DNA of 19,125 nt. It comes from Candidatus Babeliales bacterium. GTDB taxonomy: Bacteria > Babelota > Babeliae > Babelales > JANWKD01. The translations under genes were made by a program, and so were the position numbers. The notes beneath the pieces were generated by a model. The model was not told the origin of the DNA, did no database searches, and saw only the letters and a list, made by a program, of their open reading frames with translations. The stretch is taken from the NCBI GenBank assembly GCA_025451595.1, contig JANWKD010000051.1, positions 1 through 19,125 of the forward strand, given 5' to 3'. Below, one piece after another: positions 1-6,712 of this stretch; the first letter of the stretch is position 1, and every line of letters starts with the position of its first letter.

Positions 1-26
1 ATATTCTACGAAGCTTTAGCGAAAGC

Positions 27-441
27 TGGTGGAGGCGATGGGAATCGAACCCATGTCCGCATCATGATACCTATAAAGCAAGCTACATGCTTAGTTTTTG
101 AATATACTGATAACATCCTCAAAAACATAGAAATTATTATCAGTTAGTTTTGTGTTACGACGTGGCTACTAAAACTACGAAATCTTACCACGACGTCTTA
201 TCTTGTATTATACGAGTTAGCTCACCTGATAAGCACGGCTTGCTAACAAGTTTTTTGTTTGGCTTACGCTAAACCTAACACTAAACCAGCTTCCGCTAGT
301 ATAGGTTGTTGTGGCATAAAACCAGCAAAAAGTGAATCGTTAGATTCTACATTTATAGTTTGACTGCTTTTTCCAAGTTCTCAGCCGAAACTCGGCATGC
401 TCTTTATATTCATTATAACACGTCGAAGCCTGTACGCCCCC
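27..441 (-). ncRNA. ssrA: tmRNA (transfer-messenger RNA), one-piece
   Basis: It rescues ribosomes stalled on broken mRNAs, acting first as an alanine tRNA and then as a short message encoding a degradation tag, together with SmpB (encoded nearby). Seen on the minus strand: the 5' end GGGGGCG at 441 pairs over 7 bp (one G-U) with CGCCUCC just before the 3' CCA at 29-27. A T-arm of ATGGG / CCCAT encloses a TTCGATT loop near 36-56, and the conserved GGCTTCGACG block lies just inside the 5' end. Both ends pair in the normal order, so it is not the permuted two-piece form. An open tag frame ends in TAA at 264-266. A 6-bp hairpin (12-17 with 22-27) overlaps the CCA and may mark 3' processing or termination. 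Length of about 415 nt is somewhat longer than the usual 350-400. Confidence 0.96.
264..344 (-). other. tmRNA proteolysis-tag reading frame
   Basis: This is the message part of the tmRNA. I placed the resume codon at TCT (344-342) because the upstream UAGAA aligns with UAGUC of E. coli tmRNA, keeping the critical A at -4, and because the following AAC GAT matches the AND of the E. coli tag. The frame encodes 26 residues, starting SNDSLFAG and ending AGLVLGLA, then TAA. Known tags are mostly 8-20 residues and end in ALAA or a close variant. This one is long, lacks acidic residues near its end and finishes in GLA. The stop and frame are certain from sequence; the exact resume codon is inferred. 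Confidence 0.75.
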
Positions 442-530
442 AAAAATTTCAAAGATGGTTCGATACGATTTCTATGAAATCACTTGGAGCCGTCGCCAAG
501 GCTATGGCCCATACCGCACCATGTTAATTA
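442..530 (-). other. structured 5' leader of the tmRNA precursor
   Basis: This is the stretch between the predicted ssrA transcription start and the mature tmRNA 5' end. It is more GC-rich than its surroundings and contains nested complementary segments (plus-strand notation): GATTTC/GAAATC with a 3-nt loop, CTTGG/CCAAG with an 8-nt loop, GGC/GCC with a 4-nt loop, all enclosed by ATGGT/ACCAT. That gives a small multibranch fold. RNase P would normally remove such a leader. It has no tRNA T-loop or anticodon arm and I do not recognise an RNA family. Confidence 0.45.
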
Positions 531-536
531 TTTCTA

Positions 537-565
537 ATTGTAACAATTGGTATCTAGTCTGTCAA
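537..565 (-). promoter_or_regulatory. sigma70-type promoter for ssrA
   Basis: On the minus strand, TTGACA at 565-560, a 17-bp spacer and TACAAT at 542-537 give a near-consensus vegetative promoter. Predicted start is about 530, some 90 bases before the mature tmRNA 5' end. It sits just after the stop codon of the upstream secreted-protein gene, so ssrA has its own strong promoter. Confidence 0.8.
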
Positions 566-587
566 GATCAGATTGATAATTTTAAAA

Positions 588-956
588 CTATTTTTTGAAT
601 TTTGAATTTAGTTGGCTTTGACAATGCCTTAATTCTTGACGCTGTTTAGCTAGTTCTAGACGTTGTCTATCGTCAAGTATTCGCAATAAATTATTATATT
701 TTCGATTAATTTCCATAAAGGCCTGAATTTCTTGTTCCGTACATCGTTGACGACCAAACCGGTTGGGCTTTAGGCATTTTTGAAAAGGTTCCAATTCTTT
801 CTGGCTTTCTTTTCGAAGGGTATCAATGAGCTCTTTTTCTAGAGAGCTTTTTTTGCAATGGTACTCAAAATCATCCATATTTTTTTCTAACTCTATAGCC
901 AAAGACATACCTATCAAATTTATACAAAATAATAACAATAATAAGCTACGTTTCAT
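588..956 (-). CDS. small secreted Cys-containing helical protein, unknown function
   Basis: A 122-residue protein that I do not recognise. It starts MKRSLLLLLF and has a clear signal peptide with likely cleavage after SLA at about residue 20. The mature part is highly charged and predicted helical, with four cysteines (C34, C61, C72, C112) that could form two disulfides in the periplasm. I chose the ATG at 956 because GGAAGGAT lies about 8 bases upstream. The longer frame back to 1043 would run through this gene's own promoter. The gene lies between smpB and ssrA on the same strand but has its own promoter, so a role in trans-translation is not implied. Confidence 0.72.
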   Translation of the reverse strand: MKRSLLLLLFCINLIGMSLAIELEKNMDDFEYHCKKSSLEKELIDTLRKESQKELEPFQKCLKPNRFGRQRCTEQEIQAFMEINRKYNNLLRILDDRQRLELAKQRQELRHCQSQLNSKFKK

Positions 957-1014
957 TGAGATCCTTCCACTTTGTGAATATAAGGTAATATTAATATATA
1001 ACAGTAATAGTATG

Positions 1015-1043
1015 AATATAAACAAGTAAATGCAATTTGTCAA
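1015..1043 (-). promoter_or_regulatory. sigma70-type promoter for the small secreted protein gene
   Basis: On the minus strand, TTGACA at 1043-1038, exactly 17 bp, then TATATT at 1020-1015. The predicted transcript starts near 1008, leaving about 50 bases of leader before the ATG at 956. Confidence 0.7.
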
Positions 1044-1092
1044 TGCAATTAATAAATTAATTCGAATATTTTTTGCTGGTCAAAACTATATA

Positions 1093-1551
1093 TCAATATT
1101 TATAAACGCCCTTGATTTCACGCGCGGTTTCTCGTTTGATGTCCCGTTCTTTGATAGCTTCTTTTTTGCCAGCAGCCTTTTTGTGTTTGCAAACGCCAAA
1201 CTCAAGCTTAATAAGGCCTTCATCATTAAGATACATTTTTAAAGGGACCAGCGTTACTCCTTTACGTGAGATATCGCCAGCCAAGCGGTTGAGTTCTCTC
1301 CGATGAACCAAGAGCTTTCGTGTGCGTAATCCTGCATCCTCTTTTTTTTGATACGCTTTTTCATACGGAGTAATGTTGCAATTTATTAAAAACAACTCGC
1401 CTTTCTGAATCACCGCATAGGAGCCTGTGAGCGAAACATGTCCTGCGCGTATCGACTTGACCTCGTCGCCAGTCAGCACAATGCCCGCCTCAATGCGATC
1501 TAATACTTCATAATCAAAAAATGCTTTTTTATTTTGTGTAATAATTTTCAT
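1093..1551 (-). CDS. smpB: SsrA-binding protein SmpB
   Basis: SmpB binds tmRNA, mimics the codon-anticodon part of a tRNA in the stalled ribosome, and is required for trans-translation. The 152-residue protein has the family layout: an N-terminal NKKAFFDYEV segment, then the oligonucleotide-binding barrel with the signature GDEVKSIR and GSYAVI, followed by NITPYEKA and the RKLLVHRRE region, then LKLEFGVCKHKK-type residues. A basic C-terminal tail (KERDIKRETAREIKG) matches the part that enters the mRNA channel. Length is normal. The start codon lies one base after the stop of the DUF2062 gene and lacks a good ribosome-binding site, which suggests translational coupling. Its partner ssrA is downstream on the same strand. 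Confidence 0.97.
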   Translation of the reverse strand: MKIITQNKKAFFDYEVLDRIEAGIVLTGDEVKSIRAGHVSLTGSYAVIQKGELFLINCNITPYEKAYQKKEDAGLRTRKLLVHRRELNRLAGDISRKGVTLVPLKMYLNDEGLIKLEFGVCKHKKAAGKKEAIKERDIKRETAREIKGVYKY

Positions 1552-1552
1552 G

Positions 1553-2014
1553 CTATATACGTGCCATGCGACTAAAAACTGTTTTCATAATTGGATAGAG
1601 AATAACGCTAATGGTTATAGCCAATATGTTTCCGCCAATCATAAATGACCAGAAACAGGGTAATGCTATTCCAATTTTTTTTTCAAAAATATGATTCAAA
1701 TATTGAACCCAACAAGGGTCGTATAACCGCAAGTTAATACCAAGCATATCATAAAACAACCATGAACCAAAGGCATAATCGGCAGTATATACGGCTGTCA
1801 TACTAATTGGATTGTTCACAAAGTAGGCAGTTGCAAAAGTAACGGCAGTATTCAGTCTAAATAACCAGCTAAAGGCAAATATCATAGCGGTATGAAAGAA
1901 TAGAAATGGAGAAAAAGCAATATAGCTGCCCATGCAAAATGATAAAGCCAATTTTTGTGGGCATTTTTCGAAAGAAATAAGTTTTTTTAAAAATTCTTTA
2001 ATTTTTCTTATCAT
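1553..2014 (-). CDS. DUF2062 family membrane protein
   Basis: A 153-residue integral membrane protein with about three hydrophobic segments (roughly residues 20-52, 55-85 and 110-145). The family hallmark, an Asn-Pro turn followed by a hydrophobic run with tyrosines and a Gly, is present as NNPISMTAVYTADYAFG. DUF2062 proteins have no firmly established function; some are fused to or sit near glycosyltransferases or cell-envelope genes. It forms a two-gene unit with smpB, one base apart. The ribosome-binding site at 2014 is weak. Family assignment rests on motif and topology only. Confidence 0.78.
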   Translation of the reverse strand: MIRKIKEFLKKLISFEKCPQKLALSFCMGSYIAFSPFLFFHTAMIFAFSWLFRLNTAVTFATAYFVNNPISMTAVYTADYAFGSWLFYDMLGINLRLYDPCWVQYLNHIFEKKIGIALPCFWSFMIGGNILAITISVILYPIMKTVFSRMARI

Positions 2015-2028
2015 ATGCTTATGGTGAA

Positions 2029-2087
2029 TTGATTATGTAAGAATACTATTTTATAGTACTATAGATTTAATGTTAATAAAAGATCAA
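2029..2087. promoter_or_regulatory. divergent promoter pair sharing a palindromic -10 core
   Basis: Plus strand: TTGATT at 2029-2034, 17 bp, TATAGT at 2052-2057, reading toward the gene at 2182. Minus strand: TTGATC at 2087-2082, 18 bp, TATAGT at 2063-2058, reading toward the DUF2062-smpB unit. The two -10 boxes abut to form the perfect 12-bp palindrome 2052-2063. Leaders would be about 118 bases (right) and 36 bases (left). The boxes are seen; promoter function is inferred. Confidence 0.6.
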
Positions 2088-2181
2088 AGAGTTCATGGTT
2101 GTATTTAGGATTATGATAGTTTGAAAATTGATGATTTTTCGTTATCCTAAAGGTACATTGTGTACGATTACGAGGTTTGAT

Positions 2182-2871
2182 ATGGTTATGAGAAAAATAA
2201 GTTTACTCATGGTTCTGTTAGCAAGCGGTTCAATTCAATCAAAAACTATTATGGTTGGTTGGATACAGTATCCCAAAGATATTGAAAATCCGCCTTCGTT
2301 GTATATGTTTTATAAAGGCAGAGAGCATCCTATCGATTTAGAGCATGCAATGCAAGCGCCAAAAAAAGGATTTTATGAAATTTATGAGCAAGCAGCGCCT
2401 GCCGAATTATATCTGGTAGTTACCCAAGACCTTCAGCGGCCAGAAAATGTTGATGAATTAAATCATTTCAGAACATCGGCTCAGCATCCGTATCGGTACT
2501 TCAAGCTCACCAGAAAAAAGAGTTTGGTAGAAAAAAAAGAAGTAGAGTTTTGGGATATACAAGAACAATCTCATAAAGAAAAAGTTATTGAATTGCCAGA
2601 CAATACGATCATTTTTTGGATGAATCCTGCATTTATTGAGAAATTAGAATCAGATACGTGGCAACCCGGCGACTCTGTTATTAAGTTACCGCGTATTATC
2701 TTCAATGCGAGCATTACCAAGGAAGATTTGAATGAGGTTGCCGCGCAATCATTGTTTGGTGCATTTCTTGATTTTCGCGTTTTGCACAAAAAGATTACCA
2801 AGACGATTATTCCGTATGCCAATAATCGCGTGATTTCTTTGCCTAATCCTCAAAATAGATACATTGGTTAA
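2182..2871 (+). CDS. secreted protein of unknown function
   Basis: A 229-residue protein that I do not recognise. It begins with a signal peptide (MVMRKISLLMVLLASG), likely cleaved near SIQSKT. The mature part is mixed alpha/beta with many prolines and aromatics and has no obvious catalytic motif or transmembrane segment. I chose the ATG at 2182 because GAGG lies 6 bases upstream; the longer frame from 2128 has no ribosome-binding site. A start at 2188 is also possible. The gene ends 3 bases before tsaD, so the two are probably co-transcribed. Confidence 0.7.
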   Translation: MVMRKISLLMVLLASGSIQSKTIMVGWIQYPKDIENPPSLYMFYKGREHPIDLEHAMQAPKKGFYEIYEQAAPAELYLVVTQDLQRPENVDELNHFRTSAQHPYRYFKLTRKKSLVEKKEVEFWDIQEQSHKEKVIELPDNTIIFWMNPAFIEKLESDTWQPGDSVIKLPRIIFNASITKEDLNEVAAQSLFGAFLDFRVLHKKITKTIIPYANNRVISLPNPQNRYIG

Positions 2872-2874
2872 TGC

Positions 2875-3897
2875 ATGAGTCAATATATTTTGGGCATTGA
2901 AACGTCGTGTGATGAGACAGCTGCAGCTGTTTATCATCAAGAGCGCGGCATTCAATCGAATGTTTTATATTCTCAGATGGGGTTGCATAGGCAATTTGGC
3001 GGGGTAGTTCCGGAAATTGCTTCACGTTCTCATATTGAGAAAATTGGTATGATCGTCCAAAAAGCGCTTGATGATGCTCAGTTAGAGCTGGAGGCTATAG
3101 AAACTATTGCGGTAACCAATAAGCCTGGCCTACCAGGATCTTTGTTGGTTGGGCTTTGCTTTGCAAAAGGAATTGCTTGGGCCCTGCATAAAAATATTAT
3201 TGGCATTAACCATTTAGAAGGGCATATTTTTTCCCCTTATCTTGAATATAGACCACCATTTCCTCACATGTGTCTATCAGCTTCTGGAGGGCACACGGCT
3301 CTTTACCTTGTGCATGATTTTGGTCAATATACGTTGCTTGGTCAAACGCTTGACGATGCGGCAGGTGAGGCATTTGATAAGGTTGCAAAATTAATGAATC
3401 TTGCCTACCCGGGTGGGCCGTTAATCGAAAAGCTAGCACATCAAGTTGATTTTCATGATTTCTATCATTATCCCCGCGGGCAGCGCAAAACGCTCGATTT
3501 TAGTTTTTCGGGTCTTAAAACGGCAGTCTTGTATGATCTCATAAAAAATAATGCCTATGATATGAAAACAAAACAGTTTATTGCATTAGAGCCTTTGCAA
3601 ACGCAACAGAAAGTTGCGAGTTCGCTGCTGGTATGTATTAAAGATATTTTTGTGCATAAATTGGAATATGCGCTTGAGCTGCACCCTTCGATTAAGGCAG
3701 TAACGTTTGTAGGTGGCGTTGCTTGTAATAACTATATAAAAAGTTGCTTGGATCTGCTTTGCAAACAGCGCAATATATCTTTTTTTGCACCATCGGCTCG
3801 TTATTGCACTGACAATGCAGCTATGATCGCCCTGGTCGGTAGTTATAAAGCACAGCGCAATCAATATGATACGCTTGCGTTGGATATATTTGAGTAA
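2875..3897 (+). CDS. tsaD: tRNA N6-threonylcarbamoyladenosine transferase TsaD
   Basis: It transfers the threonylcarbamoyl group from threonylcarbamoyl-AMP to A37 of ANN-decoding tRNAs, with TsaB and TsaE as usual partners; neither is in this window. The 340-residue length is normal for an ASKHA-fold TsaD. Visible signatures are GIETSCDETAAAV at residues 7-19, metal-binding His113 and His117 in HLEGH, SASGGHTALYLV at 135-146, the phosphate-binding region DFSFSGLKTAV, GGVACNN near 279-285, and the third metal ligand Asp313 in RYCTDNAAMI. It follows the upstream gene by 3 bases with no clear ribosome-binding site, so coupled translation is likely. Confidence 0.97.
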   Translation: MSQYILGIETSCDETAAAVYHQERGIQSNVLYSQMGLHRQFGGVVPEIASRSHIEKIGMIVQKALDDAQLELEAIETIAVTNKPGLPGSLLVGLCFAKGIAWALHKNIIGINHLEGHIFSPYLEYRPPFPHMCLSASGGHTALYLVHDFGQYTLLGQTLDDAAGEAFDKVAKLMNLAYPGGPLIEKLAHQVDFHDFYHYPRGQRKTLDFSFSGLKTAVLYDLIKNNAYDMKTKQFIALEPLQTQQKVASSLLVCIKDIFVHKLEYALELHPSIKAVTFVGGVACNNYIKSCLDLLCKQRNISFFAPSARYCTDNAAMIALVGSYKAQRNQYDTLALDIFE

Positions 3898-3979
3898 TCC
3901 CTCGATATTGACTCTCTATCTATAAGACGTAAACTGATACGTAAGTAGTGATTATTTTTTTGATATCGAAAGTATACCT

Positions 3980-5554
3980 ATGAATATCCGAATATTTCTT
4001 TTGTTGTCATTGTTAAATGGTGTCTATTGTATAGATTTTCTGCGTGCAGAAAATTTGCCTGAAAAAAATCATACCGCTATTTGTGTCGTGGAACCAATGA
4101 AAATTCTTCCCGACCTGAGTGAATGGAATGATTGCAAAGATGAGATTCGACAAGATTTTGAAAAAACAGCACTACAAATAAAGAGCATGGAAGAGTCTTT
4201 GCAAAAAAAAACACACGATCTCAATAATATGGGCTCAGCGGTCAAAGAATCGAGTAAAGATGCAAAGCGGGAAGAGATTCTTTCATTGCGTAATGATATT
4301 GAACTCAAAAGACAACTTGCTCAAGAGCACGTATCGCGCGGTCAACAAGAAACTGAAATGAAGGTGCTTGCAAGTGTTGCAAATACTTCAAAAAAAATTG
4401 CACAAGAACACGACCTTGATTTGGTGCTTGCAAATGTAGCTCACGCTTCTGACCGAGTTGATATCTCGCAGCCGTTCAAAGATCAGATGAATAAAGATTA
4501 TGTAAGTCGCACAAAAAAGAGTGACGCAAAAGATAATTCCGTCACATTGCCAACCATTCATTTTACGCCAAAAATTAGAGTCATTGAACCGATTTCAATT
4601 GTCAATCAACTGGAAGAACGAAGCACCATTGAAAATTCAATAAAAAAAGAGGTTGAAGCAAAGGTAAAACAGATCAAAACTCTTGAAGAGTCGTTGCAAA
4701 AAGAGTTAATGGATCTTCAGACGGCCAATCCATCAATGTCTCTTGAAGCAAAAGAAAAGAAACGCGAAAAGGTTCTTTCTCTGCGCAATGACATTGAACT
4801 TAAAAAGCAAACGGCGCAAGAATCTTTTGAACGATTGCAACAAGATGCTGAACTCAAAATTTTGAACATGATCGCACAAACGGCAAAAGATTATGCAAAA
4901 CTGCATACTATCGATATTGTTTTAGCAAACGTTATCTACGCATCCGAGCGCGTGAACGTATCAGCAGAATTTGTCGATCAGATGAATGCTCAATACAAAA
5001 AAGAACCAAAAAAGAGCAAAAAAGAGATAAAAGAGGATGATTTTGCAGTTTCAATTCGAGTAATTGATCCATTAAAGATTATTAATGGCTTGGATGAGTG
5101 GAAAGATCAGGTTACCGATATTACCAAAGAACTTGAAGAGCGAATGAAAGCTATTAAGAAATTAGATGAAACGTTACACCAGAAAACACAAGAATTGCAA
5201 AATATGGGTAGCGCGGTAAAAGCATCGGTCAAAGAAACAAAACGAGAAGAACTACTTACATTGCATGATGAAATAGAGCGTAAGAAACAAACGTTCCAAG
5301 AATATGCAGAGCGTTTGCAACGTGAAGCTGAAATGAAGATGTTTGAAAAACTCAGCCAAACGGCAAAAATTATAGCGCAAAAGCTCGGAGTAGATATCAT
5401 TGTGGCAAATGTAGTCTATGCCGTTGAAGATATGTACGTCTCTGGTGAGTTTATCACGTACCTTAATAATGAGTATCGTAATAAAAAAGCGAAAGATGTT
5501 GTATTGCCAAAGCAACAGGAATCAGATAAAAACCCCGCTGCATTAAAAAAATAA
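3980..5554 (+). CDS. triple-repeat Skp/OmpH-like periplasmic chaperone
   Basis: A 524-residue exported protein with a signal peptide at 1-23, followed by three tandem copies of a domain of about 142 residues (roughly 34-175, 199-339 and 359-501), joined by Lys/Glu-rich linkers of 20-25 residues. Each copy opens with a short strand (CVVEP, RVIEP, RVIDP). A long charged coiled-coil hairpin follows (for example LEESLQK and LRNDIELK), and the copy closes with a helix-strand segment (DLDLVLANVAHASDRVDIS, TIDIVLANVIYASERVNVS, GVDIIVANVVYAVEDMYVS). This is the architecture of Skp/OmpH (Pfam OmpH), where the closing segment matches the conserved end of the trimerisation body. E. coli Skp is about 160 residues and works as a homotrimer; here three copies lie in one chain. 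The downstream pth starts 2 bases after the stop. No bam or lpx genes are adjacent. Confidence 0.85.
   Translation: MNIRIFLLLSLLNGVYCIDFLRAENLPEKNHTAICVVEPMKILPDLSEWNDCKDEIRQDFEKTALQIKSMEESLQKKTHDLNNMGSAVKESSKDAKREEILSLRNDIELKRQLAQEHVSRGQQETEMKVLASVANTSKKIAQEHDLDLVLANVAHASDRVDISQPFKDQMNKDYVSRTKKSDAKDNSVTLPTIHFTPKIRVIEPISIVNQLEERSTIENSIKKEVEAKVKQIKTLEESLQKELMDLQTANPSMSLEAKEKKREKVLSLRNDIELKKQTAQESFERLQQDAELKILNMIAQTAKDYAKLHTIDIVLANVIYASERVNVSAEFVDQMNAQYKKEPKKSKKEIKEDDFAVSIRVIDPLKIINGLDEWKDQVTDITKELEERMKAIKKLDETLHQKTQELQNMGSAVKASVKETKREELLTLHDEIERKKQTFQEYAERLQREAEMKMFEKLSQTAKIIAQKLGVDIIVANVVYAVEDMYVSGEFITYLNNEYRNKKAKDVVLPKQQESDKNPAALKK
4079..4504 (+). repeat. Skp/OmpH-like domain copy 1
   Basis: Residues about 34-175 of the triple-repeat protein. 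It shares the core words EESLQKK, NNMGSAVK, KREEILSLRNDIELKRQ and DLVLANVAHASDRV with the other copies. It is closest to copy 3 in the MGSAVK segment. Confidence 0.8.
4574..4996 (+). repeat. Skp/OmpH-like domain copy 2
   Basis: Residues about 199-339. It carries EESLQKE, KREKVLSLRNDIELKKQ and DIVLANVIYASERV. The tip region differs from copies 1 and 3, with TANPSMSLEAKEK replacing the NMGSAVK segment. Confidence 0.8.
5054..5482 (+). repeat. Skp/OmpH-like domain copy 3
   Basis: Residues about 359-501. It carries DETLHQKT, QNMGSAVKASVKETKREEL, DEIERKKQ and DIIVANVVYAVEDM. It is followed by a short Lys-rich tail. Confidence 0.8.
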
Positions 5555-5556
5555 TT

Positions 5557-6081
5557 ATGCAATTACCGGCACCAATTCGTGCAATTATAGGCCTGGGCAA
5601 TCCAGGCCCTCGCTTTACGTTGACCAGGCATAATATCGGTTTTTTGGTTGTTGATGCCGTTGCAGAGCGTTATCAGCAATGTTTTAAAACACAGAATAAT
5701 CTTGAATATTGTGCTATTTCGATTGATGACAAAAATATACTACTGCTCAAACCACTTACGTTTATGAATAATTCTGGTGATGTACTTTCATTTTTGACTA
5801 AAAAAGGAATTAAGCCTGAAAATATACTGGTCATCCATGATGAGCTTGATATGCCAGAGGGTAAGCTTAAGCTCAAATTTGGCGGCAGCGCGCGTGGGCA
5901 TAACGGCCTTCGTTCTATTATTGGTGTAATTGGTGACAAATTTGCTCGGTTGGCAATTGGTATTGACCGTCCAGTAAATCGAGAAGATGTTGCGAATTAT
6001 GTTCTTGAAAATTTTCAAAATAGACAACTTTTGAAAAAAACTATTGATGCATCAATAATACTCATTGACGAACTTATTTAA
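5557..6081 (+). CDS. pth: peptidyl-tRNA hydrolase
   Basis: It cleaves the ester bond of peptidyl-tRNAs released from ribosomes, recycling the tRNA. It is 174 residues, against 194 for the E. coli enzyme, and trimmed at the C-terminus. The catalytic and binding residues are all visible: Asn15 in GLGNPG, catalytic His25 in TRHNIGF, Asn71 in FMNNSG, Asp95 in HDELDMP, and His115-Asn116 in GSARGHNGLRS. The start lies 2 bases after the stop of the Skp-like gene, implying co-transcription and coupling. A long AT-rich hairpin follows the stop codon. With tmRNA and SmpB it makes two ribosome-rescue or recycling functions in one window. Confidence 0.97.
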   Translation: MQLPAPIRAIIGLGNPGPRFTLTRHNIGFLVVDAVAERYQQCFKTQNNLEYCAISIDDKNILLLKPLTFMNNSGDVLSFLTKKGIKPENILVIHDELDMPEGKLKLKFGGSARGHNGLRSIIGVIGDKFARLAIGIDRPVNREDVANYVLENFQNRQLLKKTIDASIILIDELI

Positions 6082-6084
6082 TAC

Positions 6085-6130
6085 TAGTAAATTGAGCTCT
6101 GTTCATTTATTTATAGAGTTCAATTTACTA
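6085..6130 (+). terminator. 16-bp AT-rich hairpin after pth
   Basis: 6085-6100 pairs with 6115-6130 over 16 bp with one G-U and a 14-base loop, beginning 3 bases after the pth stop. No T-run follows on the plus strand, so it is not a classical intrinsic terminator. It may instead stabilise the pth mRNA 3' end, attenuate transcription, or influence the next gene, whose start is 24 bases downstream. Confidence 0.45.
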
Positions 6131-6154
6131 TTCATTAGTGTTAGGACTTCTCCT

Positions 6155-6568
6155 ATGTTAAAATCAATAGCAACTACAAAAAAAATAATTATTGTACTTT
6201 TCTTATTCGTGTCCTATAGCTCAAATCATGCAATGTATCAGGCGCTGGATTTGGCTAATGCTGCAGATCAACTGAATTTGACAGTAGAAGAAGCAATGAA
6301 GCTGCAAGCTATAACAGAAACAGATATTACCAATCCAGTAGCTGATTTGTATCCACATACTCATCAAGTAGGCTACCAAACAACGTTAGTCAATGGACAT
6401 GTTATTGAAGCTAACAGTTCTACTAATAATCAAGGTGTTAAGAAGTTACATTGTCAAAGAAGAATATGGACTACCTCTGCTTGCACAAAAATGAAGCTAA
6501 TACAAGTATCTATTAAGATGCATAATGATTGTTTTCATATCCTAGAAAAAAAATGTTGGGGAAAATAG
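6155..6568 (+). CDS. small secreted protein, unknown function
   Basis: A 137-residue protein with no recognised family. It has a signal peptide (MLKSIATTKKIIIVLFLFVSYSS) with likely cleavage near NHA. The mature N-terminus is helical: LNLTVEEAMKLQAI, then ETDI. The C-terminal part is basic and contains four cysteines. I chose the ATG at 6155 because it begins the signal peptide; the longer frame from 6065 would overlap pth and translate the hairpin. The only upstream candidate binding site is AGGA, about 10 bases away. It shares a short helix motif and a loosely similar C-terminus with the next secreted protein and may be a diverged duplicate. Confidence 0.6.
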   Translation: MLKSIATTKKIIIVLFLFVSYSSNHAMYQALDLANAADQLNLTVEEAMKLQAITETDITNPVADLYPHTHQVGYQTTLVNGHVIEANSSTNNQGVKKLHCQRRIWTTSACTKMKLIQVSIKMHNDCFHILEKKCWGK

Positions 6569-6712
6569 AGTTCTCAAACTATTTCAGAGAACCAGCAAAA
6601 TTCTGACTTGAAGGTAGCTCCATCGAATTGCTATGAAGTATTGCAAAATTAACTAATAATCAATAGACTTACATACAATATTTTAATTTTTATCTCAATA
6701 AAGGGTTTATCT

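Noticed and set aside
452..513. Possible tRNA gene next to ssrA, suggested by a four-branched fold
   Set aside because: There is no 5-bp T-arm around the TTCGA, no 7-base anticodon loop and no 7-bp acceptor stem, so I kept it only as a structured leader.
826..1242. Plus-strand frames opposite the small secreted protein and smpB
   Set aside because: They are antisense to well-supported minus-strand genes, lack ribosome-binding sites and show no protein-like features.
6570..6592. 6-bp hairpin just after the first small secreted gene
   Set aside because: The stem is short, the loop is 11 bases and no T-run follows; it is too weak to call a terminator.
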